Of a stretch of 64,000 nt of DNA, positions 48,677 through 61,719 are shown piece by piece. Made by a program: the position numbers and the translations under genes. The notes under the pieces were generated by a model. That model saw only the letters and a list, made by a program, of their open reading frames with translations, had not been told where the DNA came from and did no database searches. Location: contig CM061106.1 in NCBI GenBank assembly GCA_030770545.1, forward strand, positions 320,001 through 384,000, written 5' to 3'. This stretch comes from Macropodus opercularis. Its lineage: Eukaryota > Chordata > Actinopteri > Anabantiformes > Osphronemidae. Numbering within the stretch: the first letter of the stretch is position 1; every line of letters starts with the position of its first letter.

Positions 48677-50100
48677 AACCCTTATTCGTGTTAAAGTCTG
48701 AGCTTTAGCAGAGAGCGAATAGTATCTAAAAAGCTGTGGAGTATTAAATCAAAGCAACAAAACGTTTATGACGTCTTTAATTGTGGCCTAGTTATTGGTT
48801 GGTAGCAGGTTTCTCTATGTTCTGTCTAAAACTAAACTAAGTCGGCTCATTGGAGATGAACTGCACCTGGAAAACAGATCAGAACAGGAGCCAGAGACCA
48901 AACGCTGTGATCAGGTCAGATGGTTTCTAACTTTTCCAGCAGTAAAGCTGTCGTCTGTGCAGAAAGTCAAGAACAATCACACCCTGTTCTATGAAACATC
49001 AGGCTGTTGATCTAAACCAATCAGATCCTAGATGAGGTGAGATCCAGGCGTTTCCCATCATCCCCTGAGGTTCTGCAGTCGCTGGAAACATCAGCAGCCT
49101 CTGGCTCCAAAACAGCAGCTGCTTTGGCCTCGTGAGATCACGGCTGCATACGTACGCATGACGTCAGAGCACGTTGGGATCAAAGTGGACGGAAACTAAC
49201 CAGCAGGCACCGATCAGCTGTGATGGAACCTGAGCAGAACTCATCTCCAACGAGCCTCCAGATGAACCAACTCTCTCAGTGATTATCTTTGTTTTCACTC
49301 TAGTCAGTGTAATTTGACTTCATTGTTTTATTTTCTACAGACTTTAATTCTGCGTCATGTTTAATCTGCCAGTTGTTATTGTAGCATCTTATATTCAGAA
49401 TATTCATCTGAATAACATGGATGCAGTGTTTAGAACAGAAGTGACGACACAACCAACAACCAGACGCTGTGCAGGTGACCTACCTACCTACGACCTGCTG
49501 GTTTTGTCAGAGACACAATTGTTGGTGCTGTTGTGTTAACAGTCAATAAAATGAGACGTGACTTTTCATTCAACATGTGGAGGTTTTTATCGCAGACGTT
49601 CTCTATAGATCGTGGGAATCCTACGTATTTCAATATCTCTGGAACCAGACAAAGTAGCTTCAAAGCTGAAGGAGACAAGAGCTGAATGAAGGAAAGCTCA
49701 GTTTGGACACTAGCCTCCTTCTCTTTGCTATAAAACTAATGTGAGCTGTGTGTTAACTACTTACTGTGTTATTATCATGTCTTAACTACTAACTATGTTA
49801 TTATCATGTGTTAACTTCTTAGGCAGCCCCATATAACACAGCAGAGTTGGGCTGCAGACTCAAAATAAAATAGAATCAAATTAAAACAAGGGAATTTAAG
49901 TAAAAAACAGGAAAATACAGACAAGATTTGATAAGTAAATATTCAAATGAGATGGACGGAGAATTTGACAGAGAAACAGGTGACGATGGGAGGGGTCCAG
50001 GAAGCAACGGACCACGGTGAAAGCCGATACACAGTCAACTAGAAAAAGGAAAGGCTAAACAAGAAATAGAGGATATGTTGAAAAGGAAAGGAGCAGGTGG
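48677..50100. other. 3' flank of zinc-finger gene B
   Basis: Contains the 200-bp segment (48780-48980) lost from copy A and an 'aataaa' near 49543. No other gene recognised. Confidence 0.5.
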
Positions 50101-50565
50101 TGACGTCAGCAGGCAACTGAAACGCCTGAGGAAGAGGACAAACACACTGCGATGATAAAAGAGAGGAAAGCAGTTTGCTGCGTCGACTGAGAGCAGAAAT
50201 GGAGAAAGCGGAGCGACACGGACAAAAGGGTTTAAATGGTGGGTTGGTTGTTAGTGTGGAGATGCAGGAACCCAACCACACACTCACGTCCAAAGAGCAG
50301 AGTGGACCTACGCCACCCCCACCATATGCATCAGCCCCAATGAAACCCTCTGCGCCTCCTGAAGAAGCCGTTGCTGACATCATTGTATCCTGTACTGGAA
50401 GTGATGGGAGGAGAATTCATGGTGGAGAAAGGACCAGCAAGAGACACACACAGAGAAGGATGGACACAGAAACAGGAAGTGGAACAGGAACAGCTGCTCT
50501 TTGCAGTCAGAGTAAGAAGGGAGAACCCTGAGAGGGAACAAAGAAGAGCCAGCGCTGGAGGTAAG
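50100..50565 (+). pseudogene. Retroelement gag-like fragment with PPPPY motif, copy B
   Basis: Partner of 9420-9900 with the same proline-rich PPPPY segment and the same downstream frameshift; a few bases near 50185 are missing compared with A. Confidence 0.45.
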
Positions 50566-50576
50566 TGTGAACATTG

Positions 50577-50665
50577 GATGGGACCAGATGAGACAGAATG
50601 GGACAGGATAACACAGGATGAGATAGGATGAGACAGGATGACAGAGGATGGGACAGGATGACAGA
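50577..50665 (+). repeat. 10-bp minisatellite, left part (copy B)
   Basis: Decamers of the GATGAGACAG family, cut off at about 50665 by the 3' end of a LINE; the array resumes at 52902. Confidence 0.95.
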
Positions 50666-52901
50666 ATTTGAATTTTAAGACCCTTTAATTAGGAAACAAG
50701 AACTCAAAAGTCAAACAACAACCAAAAGAAACCAAAAATAGAGCGGGTCAGCAATTTACAATCAAATTGTCCCCCTGAACGGAGCACAACACGTCATTTA
50801 CACACCATATTTTCTGGAAAGAGGCTACGTTATTGGTCAACCTGTAAAACCCAAATTCCACCCTAAGACGAGCCGTCAACAAACCTCTTAACATACGTTC
50901 GAGGTCAGTTGACCCCTGACCTCGAATGTGATTTTTCCTGGTTTTCCAGATTGTTAACTTGGCTGTTCCAGAGAAAAAGTTGACAATTCCAATTGCTATG
51001 CTGTTCCTGGCAGTATACCTTGGGCCAAACACAAACAGGTCAGGAGAGAACTGAAAACCCATGTCAAAACACCACCTTTCTAACAGGGAAAAAAGTCCTG
51101 TCAGCCTATGACATTGGATAAAAAGGTGCTGGAGGGTCTCCCTCTCATCACAGAAAGGGCAGCCCACCCCCACGCTAGGATCTATGTGCGCCAGATATCC
51201 GTTTGTAGCTATACACCCATGTACAACCCTCCACTGGAGGTCCCCTACTCGCTTCTCAATAGGGGGTTTGTACAGGGACCGCCAACAGCCTCTGGGAGAA
51301 AGATTCGGGCCAAAAAAGGTGGTCCACCTCGACACCCTGCAAGCCCTTAGCGAACCCAGATGTGACACCTTTACACAGCTATGGTACAAGGCTTTTTTGT
51401 CCAAGTGCTCCAAAGGCCCTAGTGAATTGGCATCAAAGGTCAAAAGTCCACTGGAGTCTTCCCGCCTCTCCCCCAGGGCAGGAAAAACATTCAAGGTCGG
51501 AAAGCTGTATTCACACTCGTCATCCCATTGGTCGGCCAGAGTGCGGTCCTCAATGAACTTCCGGTGAGAAACAGGCAAGCTGTCGCAAACCTCCCTCACC
51601 AGCCTGTGCAGCAGCCTAGTGGAACAAAATCCTGTCATCTCTTTGAGTCTTACAACAGGTGTTTTCACGAGATGACCTAGCTTCAGACAACCAGCGGTCT
51701 TCAGTCTGGTTTGCACACTGGGTGAAGACAGGAGGTTGGTATTTAACATGTCGTTGTGGAACAGTGGTTCCTCAAACAGCCACATGCCTGGGTTTGCTGT
51801 GAGGTCCCTCTGAAGGTTGAAGACCTTCACAGACTTCAATACCGACTTGTAGAACTGAGTTGTAGAGGAACAGTCCAAAATGTTACAATCGATCAGGAAC
51901 AAATGCTTGTCATAGCCCAGACCGGCTGTTCTCCTAAGCAGCAGACGAGCTGTGTCCGTCCAACTGAGGCCAGCAGTTTACAGCAGACATTGGGCCGCCT
52001 GCAGACGAAAGGTCTGCACCCTGGCAAGAATGTCAATAAGGCCCTGTCCTCCCTCTGCCACTGGTAGAAAAAGGACAGGAGCTCTAGTCCAATGAGCCCC
52101 AGACCAGAAAAAGTCCACCAAGATACGCTGCACCCGCTCCAGTAGGCCAGGAGGAGGTTGAAGCACTGCTAGCTTGTGCCAAAGTGTGGAGGCGACCAAA
52201 TTATTGGCCACCAAAACTCTCCCCCTATAAGACAGCTGGGGCAGCAGCCATTTCCATTTGGACAGTCTAGCACACACTTTCTCCTCAATTCCCTCCCAAT
52301 TTTTCCTTTGAAAATCTTGTGAACCGAGAAAGACCCCCAGCACCCTCATACCCCCAAAAGACCAACGTAAGCCTCCTGGCAGGCTGGGCTGGGCCTTTCC
52401 CCCCCAGTCCCCCACCAGCAAAGCTTCGCTCTTCCCCCAGTTTACCCTCGCAGAGGAGGCTTTCTCATACAGTTCAATGCTCTGCACTAAACTATTTAAG
52501 TCCTCTTGGTTATTTATAAAAACATTGATGTCATCCGCATAGGCTGACAGGACCAGAGGGGAAGGCACATTCAGACCAGGCAAAGGGAGCCTCAGGTTCT
52601 CCCTCAACCTGCACAGTAGAGGCTCCATAACTAAAGAATATAATTGACCAGATACAGGACAACCCTGTCAGATTCCCCTTTTTACTGAAACCAATTGACT
52701 TAAACCACCATCAACCATACATGAAGCCTCCCGATATAAAAGACCCACATAAGATATGAATTCTTCCCCCAAACCAAAGGCTTTCAAAGTAGAAAACAAG
52801 AAAGAATGGTCAACACGGTCAAAGGCTTTTTCTTGGTCCAGCGAGAGGACACCAACGTTGAGACCATATAGCTCACACAGGTCTAACAAGTCCCTCATTA
52901 G
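50666..52901 (-). mobile_element. Tx1/L1-like LINE, 5'-truncated, inserted in the decamer array
   Basis: One minus-strand frame runs from about 52900 to the stop before 50748. It carries reverse-transcriptase motifs LSLDQEKAFDRVDH (block A) and SAYADDINVFI (catalytic YADD), the thumb, and a C-terminal zinc knuckle CPFCDERETLQHLFIQC. Two in-frame stops break it: TGA inside GI*QGCP (about 52667, a CpG-type CGA to TGA change) and TAA near 51978. The 5' half is missing. The 3' UTR ends about 50666. Copy A has only the uninterrupted short decamer array, so insertion followed the duplication. Target-site duplication cannot be told from the repeat. Confidence 0.88.
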
Positions 52902-53886
52902 GAACAGGATGACAGAGGATGAGACAGGATGGGACAGGATGACAGAGGATGAGACAGGATGAGATAGGATGAGATAGGATGAGATAGGATGAGACAGGAT
53001 GACAGAGGATGAGACAGGATGACAGAGGATGACAGAGGATGAGACAGGATGACAGAGGATGAGACAGGATGGGACAGGATGACAGAGGATGAGATAGGAT
53101 GAGATAGGATGAGACAGGATGACAGAGGATGAGACAGGATGACAGAGGATGAGACAGGATGGGACAGGATGACAGAGGATGAGATAGGATGGGACAGGAT
53201 GACAGAGGATGAGATAGGATGGGACAGGATGACAGAGGATGAGATAGGATGAGATAGGATGAGACAGGATGACAGAGGATGAGACAGGATGACAGAGGAT
53301 GAGACAGGATGGGACAGGATGACAGAGGATGAGATAGGATGAGATAGGATGAGACAGGATGACAGAGGATGAGACAGGATGACAGAGGATGACAGAGGAT
53401 GAGACAGGATGACAGAGGATGAGACAGGATGGGACAGGATGACAGAGGATGAGACAGGATGGGACAGGATGAGACAGGATGACAGAGGATGAGATAGGAT
53501 GAGACAGGATGACAGAGGATGAGACAGGATGGGACAGGATGACAGAGGATGAGATAGGATGAGACAGGATGACAGAGGATGAGACAGGATGACAGAGGAT
53601 GACAGAGGATGACAGAGGATGACAGAGGATGAGACAGGATGACAGAGGATGAGACAGGATGAGACAGGATGAGATAGGATGAGACAGGATGAGGCAGGAT
53701 GAGACAGGATGAGACAGGATGACACAGGATGAGATAGGATGAGACAGGATGAGGCAGGATGAGACAGGATGACAGAGGATGAGACAGGATAACACAGGAT
53801 GAGATATGATGAGACAGGATGACAGAGGATGAGATAGGATGAGACAGGAATGAGACAGGATGAGACAGGATGTGACAGGATGTGAC
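52902..53886 (+). repeat. 10-bp minisatellite, expanded right part (copy B)
   Basis: About 98 decamers with four main variants (GATGAGACAG, GATGACAGAG, GATGAGATAG, GATGGGACAG) arranged in higher-order blocks of roughly 70-90 bp. The minus strand is open in all three frames (up to about 370 codons), an artefact of the repeat. Confidence 0.95.
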
Positions 53887-54039
53887 ATCCACGCTCAGCA
53901 GCTGAAGAAAACTAGTAATAGAACAAACCAGTCTAAGCCAGTGGCAGGTTACAGGCTGGGGGACAGGGAGGAGCAGCCCCTGTTTAAACACAGGCTCATA
54001 TGACTATATGCTGTAGACTATATATATTTAAAAAACCCC

Positions 54040-54757
54040 CGTGGGCGGTCTCATCCATCCAAGCTCGGGTCCTCTACCAGAGGCCTGGGAGCTTGAGGGT
54101 TCTGCGCAGTATCTTAGCTGTTCCTGCACTTTTCTGGACTGAGATGTCTGAGGTCTTTCCTGGGATCTGTTCTAGCCACTCCTCCAGTTCGGGGGTTACT
54201 GCTCCGATCACCACGGGCACCACTTTCACCTTGACTTTCCAGGCCTTCTCAAGTTCTTCTTTGAGCCCCTGGTATTTCTCTAATTTCTTGAGTTCCTTCT
54301 TTCTGATGTTAGCATCGCAAGGTATTGCTATGTCAACCACAACGGCTCGTCTCTGCTGTTTGTCCACCACCACAATGTCCGGTTGGTTCTCCATTACCAT
54401 TTTATCTGTCTGTATCTGGACGTCCCACAGGATCTTGGCTCGGTCGTTCTCTACCACCTTAGGGGGTGTTTCCCACCTAGACCTTGGTGCTTCCAGTCCG
54501 TACTCTGCACAGATGTTCCTGTACACTATACCAGCCACTTGGTTATGACGCTCCATGTATGCCTTTCCTGCCAGCATCTTACACCCTGCAGTTATGTGCT
54601 GGATTGTCTCAGAGGCCTCTTTGCACAGCCTGCACCTGGGGTCTTGTCGGGTGTGGTACATCTGGCCTCTGTTGCTCTGGTGCTCAAGGCCTGTTCCTGT
54701 GCAGCCATGATTAGTGCCTCTGTGCTGTCTTTTTCTACTACAACAGCAACAACACAC
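54040..54757 (-). mobile_element. RLE-type LINE C-terminal fragment (R2/R4/Dong-like), copy B
   Basis: Minus-strand frame open for about 227 codons. A CCHC knuckle 'CRLCKEASETIQHITAGC' precedes the restriction-like endonuclease core ('QPDIVVVD', 'AVVVDIAIP'), and the frame ends 'TAKILRRTLKLPGLW'. Relative to A it has AAA where A has a stop, but lacks 9 bp (A reads IGALGAVTP, B IGAVTP). The upstream reverse transcriptase is not present, so it is not an active element. Confidence 0.82.
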
Positions 54758-55083
54758 AATCCTCCTCTAGCTAGGGGCGTTGTAGCGAGAGTAGAAGGAC
54801 TGGAAACGTTGATGAGCAGGTTCAGGTAACGAGGTTGAAACAGGTTAGACGAGGGTTCCAGGTGAACGTGGGTCTGTTGAAGGTCTGACGAGAATGAGCC
54901 TGAGAGCCTTCAGAAGGTGGTTAGTGGAAGGAGACACAGGTAACGGTAATGTCCAATCATGAAAAAGCTGACCAAGTTGTAGTAAGAGCATCCTGTGGAG
55001 CTCTTCACAATAAAGGTCGGAAGCGGAAGTGAAGTTGCGGATCATGACGCCCTTCACTCCAACCGGTCAAGGCAGATTGATCC

Positions 55084-55290
55084 TGGCTCTGCTGGAGGTT
55101 TCTTCCTCTATAGAGTTTTTTCTCCACTATTGTTATTAAAATGATCAATTTACTGATTGGCTCCATTTCAAAGCTGCTCTATGTGGATTTGTTGGGTTTA
55201 GTTGTGTCAGGTCTTAAACCTCACTGTAAAGAGCCTTGAGATAACTGATGCTGTGAGCTGCTGCTACATAAATAAAGTTGAATTGAATAC
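55084..55290 (+). mobile_element. L2/Maui-like 3' tail (copy B only)
   Basis: 'ggtttcttcctctatagagt' and 'cactgtaaagagccttgaga', ending 'aaataaagttgaattgaata'. It belongs to the block 54530-55580 that copy A lacks; related tails are at 12840 and 58190. Confidence 0.65.
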
Positions 55291-56164
55291 ATGTGGTGAC
55301 TTGTCCAGCTGAAGCCTCTAATGACAGCTGGGAAAAGCTCCAGGATGCAGCGACCGTAGGAAGGACTAAGTGGTAGAAATGGGTGATGTGCCAGGTTACG
55401 TAGAGGAGAACTGAGAAACGGTGATGAGCACAACGTAAACATCAACTTTCCACATCAGTCAGAGTCTGATGAGTTTGTTCTTGTTCTTCGAGTCCATTAG
55501 TTTAAGTCCGGGTTTGCTTGGATTTTAGTTCTTGAGTGACCTGAGAGGCCTCACACCAACCCTCACCCTCACACCCACTGACACCCGACCAGCAAACAGG
55601 CATTAACCCTGGTAAGAAGCTCAACGCAATAAACCAACTGGAATCTCAAAAAGGAGAAACAGTCACTTCCTCTGCTTGTTTCCTTTCCTAACCCGCCCAC
55701 AACAAAAGCCTCAAAGACTAATCCTCAGTTTAACTTTTATTCATTTCATCTCATTACAAATCAAACATTAGATGGCAATAGCAGTGTTGTCATGGTTATC
55801 AGGCGTTAAACTGGTTACCATGACGATGGCAGTATGAAGTATGAGTACAGACAAACTGAACATGAAAGCACTAATCTGGAAAAGTGGCCCACGCTGACCT
55901 GGTCCAATCTGGATCAGAATGTGATGGAGTGTCAGGTTGTGGTAAACAGTGTTAAACGTGAGACGTGATGGGGAACCGTGGTCTGGGTCTTCATGTCCTC
56001 CCGTCCAGACCAGCTCCGTAGCAGTAGCCTGTTTTCAGGACGTTCAGTGAAGCTGGGTGAAGACTGATCCTCATCACATCCAAGTCCTGTAGCATCTACT
56101 CTTTAGGTGCTGGTACCAGATCCTACAGAGACCGTCAGACTGTGTTAGACACTTGGTCTTAGGG
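55291..56164 (-). other. Spacer and 3' UTR of TSC22-domain gene B
   Basis: AATAAA on the minus strand at 55736-55741; sequence from about 55585 on is collinear with copy A. Confidence 0.5.
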
Positions 56165-59100
56165 TCACGGCTCATCACAGTGGGTTGTGTTGAGAGCTCT
56201 GAGGACGTGGTTCTCTCTCTCCAGCTGCTGGTTCTTCTGCTGCAGGTCTCGGATCTGCTCCCTTAGCAGTTCCACCTCCTCCCTGACGGCCAGCAACAGG
56301 TGGCTCTTCACCAGGTCCTGCAGCAACAACACACAGACGGGTCACGGTGTGGACCGAGCCTGGAGACAGATGTGTTACCGTAGCTGTTACAGCTGCTCCA
56401 ACCAGACTCCACCATCACAAGACAAGTCAACGCTCTGAGCTCACAGGCGTCTACGTCTGTCCAGCTGGGATGAACCCACTCACCATAGCCTGCTCGATCT
56501 TGTTGTCGATGGCGATCAGACTGTTAGTGGAGAAGCTGTGGAGAGACAGACAGGGTAGACGCGCATCAACCACTTCTACAACTAGCAACACCTACACAGA
56601 AGCCCCGCCCTGCTACCTGTGACAGAGCAGCACCAGTGACGTCATCGTGGCGTCCGAGCTCCGCCCTGTAGGTGGAGCTCTGACAGGGACCGACTGACGA
56701 GGGCAAGGCCGTGATTGGCTGGTGGTTCTGGGACAGACCTTCTGCCCAGCGCCTGGCCAGGACTCCCTGACATCTGCCCTGTGACCTTTTACCTTCTTTC
56801 CTCTCCGTAACGCAACAGGCGTCTCTGGTTGCTTAGCAACAAGCTGCAGACTTCTGAGGGGGAGGGGCGGGGTCGATGGGAGGCGTCTTTGAGAACAAGG
56901 AGCGGAGGATGGTTCAGAGACTCGTCCCCCTAAGATCACGTTCTTTGCACTACCAAACATCTTTGACCAATCGGAGTCAACTGTCCATCATCCCATCAAC
57001 TCGACAGCTCAACCATCATCATCGTGTCAACCAATCACCACTCAGTAAATCCAGTTAGCAAGCGCTTCAAGGTAAAGCTATAGATCCTCAGATTCCCCTT
57101 GGTAAGATCTGATTCAGGTCCTGGACCATCCGTGTCCCTGAAGGTCTCAAGTGTCACGTTGGAGTTCGTCCATCATTGGTGTCTCCTGTCCCGCTTTTCC
57201 TCGTTACGCTCCACTCGATGTCCCTCATTAAACATCTGTGTCCTCCTCATTCAGGACCAGGTTCTCATCCTTTGTTCACAGAAACAACGGTACAGGTTTG
57301 TCTCCTTGAAGACACCTGAGACCTGGTCCAGTCAGAAGCAGCCTTTTCAGTCTGTCTACATGTGGACTTTGTGGAGACACACTCTCTGTCCTACGCGCAG
57401 CTGTGCTCTACTCTCTGATTGGCTGCTTTCTCATTCCAGCTTCCACCCACTCACTGCCTCAGCCAATAGGACGACAGCAGCAGGCCTGTGCTCCCTCCCA
57501 CTCACAGACAGAGCTGCATTGATTCACACAGAAAACAACTTTATGGAACTGATTTTAAAACAGAAGACACTGCTTCATGGTTATTTTTGGACCTGATGGA
57601 ACCTTGAGCTTTGTTCTATTCCAGAGAATCTAAAGCGAACCAGTCTGTGACGTTCAAACACAACTGGATTAATGCAGTAACACAAAGGTGGATTGTTGGC
57701 GCTGGACTCCTTCATTCATGGCTTCAGACTTATTCTGCACTAATAACTAATATTTAGTGTGTAACTTCCTGCTGGACACTATTTAACCCTTGTGCAGCCT
57801 CTGAGGGGTCAAACGACCCGACTGATAACTAGGAGACGCTCTAAGCTCAGAAACACACACCAGGGTTGGATCAAACAGCCTCGGTGGGTTTTACCTCCAA
57901 GCAATGACCACGTGTGTCTATGATGAACAGGTTCATCCAACCGTTGTTGTGAGTTGTTGTGAGTTGTGTCGGCTGCTGTTCGATCCAACCCATGTGTGGT
58001 TTCTGAGCTCAGAGCCTCTTATTCTGACCTGTTCTGACTCAGATGAACGGGCCCTTTGTTCTAGCGGAGCCTAATCCAACACACAAACCTTCTGTTTTCT
58101 GCAGCGTCAGCTGACTGTCAACACTAACGCCCACATGGAGCCTGGGTCGGCTGGAGGGACCTGCCTCTATGGAGGTTTTCCACTGTGTCAGGTCTTACAC
58201 CTCACTGTAAAGAGCCTTGAGATAACAGATGTGGAGAATTGGAGCCATAGAGATAAAACTGAATTGAACTGAATTAAATTCCATGAAGCCTTGTGTGTTT
58301 CCTACTATTACTACTGATACTAAATGTGTGCGGTTCATTAGTGCAGCAGTTTGATGAACATGTTTTCTGGTTGTGTGCTACTAATGAAGATCAGATCAGA
58401 TCGTTCTTTGTTGATCCCACAGCTACAAACCATCAGTGATGTGCAAAACTATGAAAGTGTGCACAGAAAATTGTACATTATACAAATGTACATTCTTTTA
58501 CAAATAGCAGATGGTGGTTGGCTCTGTCTGGGTTGGATCCCGGGGCCTGTCTCACTGGAGTTTGCATGTTCTCCCCGGGATGAAACCGGGAAAAGCCACG
58601 AATGAGGCTAATTGGAGACTGGACATTTCCCATGGGTGAGTGTGTGACTGGTTGTGCGTCTCTATGTGTGGCCCACACAGACTGGCGGCCTGTCCAGGGT
58701 GGACCCTGCCTCTCGCCCATAGACAGCTGGGATGGACTCACACGCTACGGGGATAAGCAGCAGAAAACCAACGGAGGCAAATACGAGAGACTCTACATAA
58801 AGTCCAAGATAAAGCCGAGACTAAAGCGGTGACCAGTCTGTTCACGCTGTCAAACAGGAGGCTGATGCTGAACCTGCTAAAGAAACTGTTACATGTTGAT
58901 ACTGTGGATCAAAACACGAAATACAATCAGTTACATCACATGGCAAAATAACATCAGCACCTTAAACAGAACAGGTCCGATGCCGCATGAAGGTCCAGAC
59001 CGATAAAGTCCTGGACGTCTCACGACCCGCTTCAACTACAATAAAAGACTGAGGTGACTGTATCATTACTGGCAGCGGACTGGACACGACACCAGGGCAG

Positions 59101-60684
59101 GACGGTCAAACCAACCCAGGGTCAAAGCGTCTCCACTGAGAAACAGGAAACGTCTCAGAGTCACATCCGTCAGTTACTCCACGCCGACACGAGGGAACGA
59201 CTTGTTCCACCGACCGGACGCCATCTGAAGGACGACCAGCTGCCGTTCACTCCGACCCGCCTCACGTCGCTCCGTACTTAAGAGCTTCTTCAAACCTGTG
59301 GAGCGAAAGCTGATCCCAGACCAGCCGACAGCTGACACCACAGGAAGCGAAGGGACGGCGACGGGTCGACAGGGACGCTCTGCTACGGACCCGTCACATC
59401 GATAGTCACCGGACTGAACCGACCCGTAGCAGAAAGTCTGACCAGAGGATTAGAAGCAGCCACAGTTAGTCGACGCTGTGACGTGTGCACGTTCAAATCT
59501 CCTGCCATCTGTTCAAACTCAGCCGGTTGCTCTTTTCTTCTCTCCCTCAGCCCAACGGGGCAGATGGTCGCTCACCCTCAGCCTGGTTCTGGTTTCCTCC
59601 TCTATAACCAACGGCAAACTTCAAAATGTAATATTTCATTTCACTTTACTTCTCTACAGGTTAACGAGCAGACAGAGGGATGAGACCACATGGAGACGAC
59701 GGCTGAGCTTCTGATGGTGGAGACCTGAGGCTGGACGTGCTGCTGTACTTTACTGAATAAGGAACGTTGGAAGTTCCAGCTGACTCCAGATCAGCATGAA
59801 TTCCTCCACGTCACGTCGTCCACGGCTCGGTTCTATAGCTCGACAGATAAAACCCGTGAACAAACAGGAAGTTACCTGTCGTTCCCAGGGTTGAAGATGC
59901 TCTGGTCCAGAGTCTGAACGTTGGCTGGTGGAGGTTGGTGGAGTCCAACGGGGGGCGAGCTGGGCTGAGAGTGGGACAACCTGAGAACAGACTGGAAACA
60001 CACACATCTTGAACAAACGTCCTCCAGGACAAATGTGTGACACTGGGTGTATCTGCGTACCCGCCCGTCAGCATCGAAGTCCAATCGCAGCGGAGGAGGT
60101 TTTCTGTTTGGGCGGGCCAGAGGACGTGGGAAGGCGGAGTCCAAAGTCTGCTTTTCCTTTGGCTGCCGTTGGTCCACGAGGAGACTGTTCTCTGGGTGTG
60201 TGGGGGAGGGCGGGTCTCTGATTGGCTGAGCCAGCAGGTGGGACGTGTCCTGGGAGTGAACCCACCCTCTCTCGTTGTCTCGACCAATCATCTCCAGAGA
60301 CTCCAGTGAGTGGGCGTGTCTCGTGCTTTCCATGACCCGCCTGATCCCCGCTCCCTCTGGTCGCTCCATAAAATCGGTGCTTGTCCATCGCCCGCGGTGA
60401 TACGACTCCCCGCGGCCCTTGCTGCTAGCCCCGCCCACTGCTAGACGCACCACCCTGAACCTGGACGAGGACCCTGTCCCCTGCCCTGGGGCATCGTGGG
60501 CGGTTTTCTTGTTTAGGCAGGGTGTGCTTGGCTGGGAGGAGCTTCCGTGGCGACCGGAGGAAGAGGCCTCTGATTGGAGAAGGTTCAGGATCGTGCTGGA
60601 AGCTGATTGGCCAGGTGGCGTCTGGCTTGAGTCTGAGGTGACGCTGGTGATCTGGAAGCTGCTTCTCTTCTTAGCGGTGCTCAT
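56165..60684 (-). CDS. tsc22d4: TSC22-domain leucine-zipper protein, copy B (TSC22D4-like)
   Basis: Exons 59876-60684 (809 bp), 56484-56535 (52 bp) and 56165-56317 (153 bp), minus strand, 337 aa, same splice sites as copy A. The TSC box, the 52-bp 'IDNKIEQAM' exon and the zipper are identical in protein sequence to A. I see three amino-acid changes in exon 1 (Ser to Asn, Gln to Arg, Arg to His, A to B) and three silent ones, plus one silent change in the last exon. Both copies look intact, so gene dosage may be doubled. The intron is longer than in A because of a 0.5-kb block (57344-57848). The paralogue name is tentative. Confidence 0.9.
56617..56645 (-). CDS. Alternative first coding exon of TSC22 gene B
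   Basis: Same small exon as A 11776-11807 with donor CACAG|GTAGCA, but the upstream one of the two tandem ATGs is ACG, so the start would be at 56645. Confidence 0.4.
57344..57848. other. 505-bp block absent from copy A
   Basis: Within the TSC22 intron. Copy A reads directly from 'cagaagcagcc' to 'tctaagctca'; in B the block lies between them. It contains 'cctctgaggggtcaaacgac' but no recognised element, so it may be a deletion in A. Confidence 0.6.
58190..58285 (+). mobile_element. L2/Maui-like 3' tail (copy B)
   Basis: Partner of 12840-12945. Confidence 0.6.
58520..58775 (+). repeat. Widespread teleost interspersed repeat (copy B)
   Basis: Partner of 13180-13435 with the same signature words. 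Confidence 0.7.
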
Positions 60685-60782
60685 GGTCGCACACAATAAA
60701 ACAGACAGACAAACAGACTGCAGACGTACTGGACAGACACAGCACAAACAGAACGCATTAGTGTGAATAACAGACAAAAGAC

Positions 60783-60846
60783 ATCTATCTATCTATTTGT
60801 CTATCTATCCATTTATCCGTCTGTCTGTCTATCCATCCATCCATCC
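60783..60846 (+). repeat. Tetranucleotide microsatellite (copy B)
   Basis: Partner of 15439-15503. Directly after it B has about 80 bp (60870-60958) not found in A. Confidence 0.9.
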
Positions 60847-61324
60847 GAGTCCGTCATAGGTTGATGGATCTGCCTGCAAAACAAGATCCAAGATCAAAGA
60901 CGTCCAGATGCCAGGATTCAACGTCCTGACAGGATCTGTAGCAGACGTCAGATTCCACCAAGACCTAAATCATCAATCCTGCAGCTTGGGCCACATCAGG
61001 CTGCAACAGAGCCCAGATACAGACTAACGGCTGGAGTGAAGCCACTGGAAGCCTGAAGCAGGTTGTTGTCCTGGAGGCAGGACGTCTGAGGCTCACATCT
61101 CAACCTTTTACAGCAGTTCTACACGCTCACAGCTCTGGTTCAGCTCGTTCTGCTGGTGCAGACAGTTAGAACCAGTCTCCTTCACACGGTGGAACCACTA
61201 CAACCCTGCTACTCATCACTGGGTCTGTTTCTACTGCTGTAACCTCAGCTCCACTAACCTGCTGAGTCCGGTCCAGGTTTACTCCACACATCCTGTCTCT
61301 CTGTCGGTCCTGCAGCAGCTTTCA

Positions 61325-61415
61325 CCTCCTGCTGGACTCGTCCTCCTCCTCCTCCTCCTGCTGGACTCCTCCTTCTCCTTCTCCTCCTGCTGGACTCGTC
61401 CTCCTCCTCCTCCTT
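61325..61415 (+). repeat. Polypyrimidine CTC-rich minisatellite (copy B, shorter allele)
   Basis: Same unit as 15895-16073 but with about two blocks instead of five. Confidence 0.9.
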
Positions 61416-61719
61416 GTTTCCTTTTTCCTCAGAGGCAGCTACTGAAGCAACACAACACAACAAGTACTAAAGTCAGTTTGTGCTGAGTTCAAGTGCTGCA
61501 GGTTTTTTCCTCACTCAGTCTGTTCTGAGCATTTGTGCTGTCACTGTGTAGCTCAGCTTGAAGTTTTATTAGCATATTAGCTTAGCATAGAGTGTGTGAC
61601 TGGCAGCTGCTCAGGTGTGTTTACAGTCCAGGTCTCAGTTACAGGTCACACCGACTAGAACTGGTCTGTCAGGACTTAAACCCGAATTTGCTCCTCGGTC
61701 TGAACTTATGCCGTAAACT

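Noticed and set aside
52668..53991. Minus-strand frames of 275-406 codons over the decamer array
   Set aside because: All three frames are open because the 10-bp unit has no stop in any register on that strand; the longest simply runs into LINE sequence.
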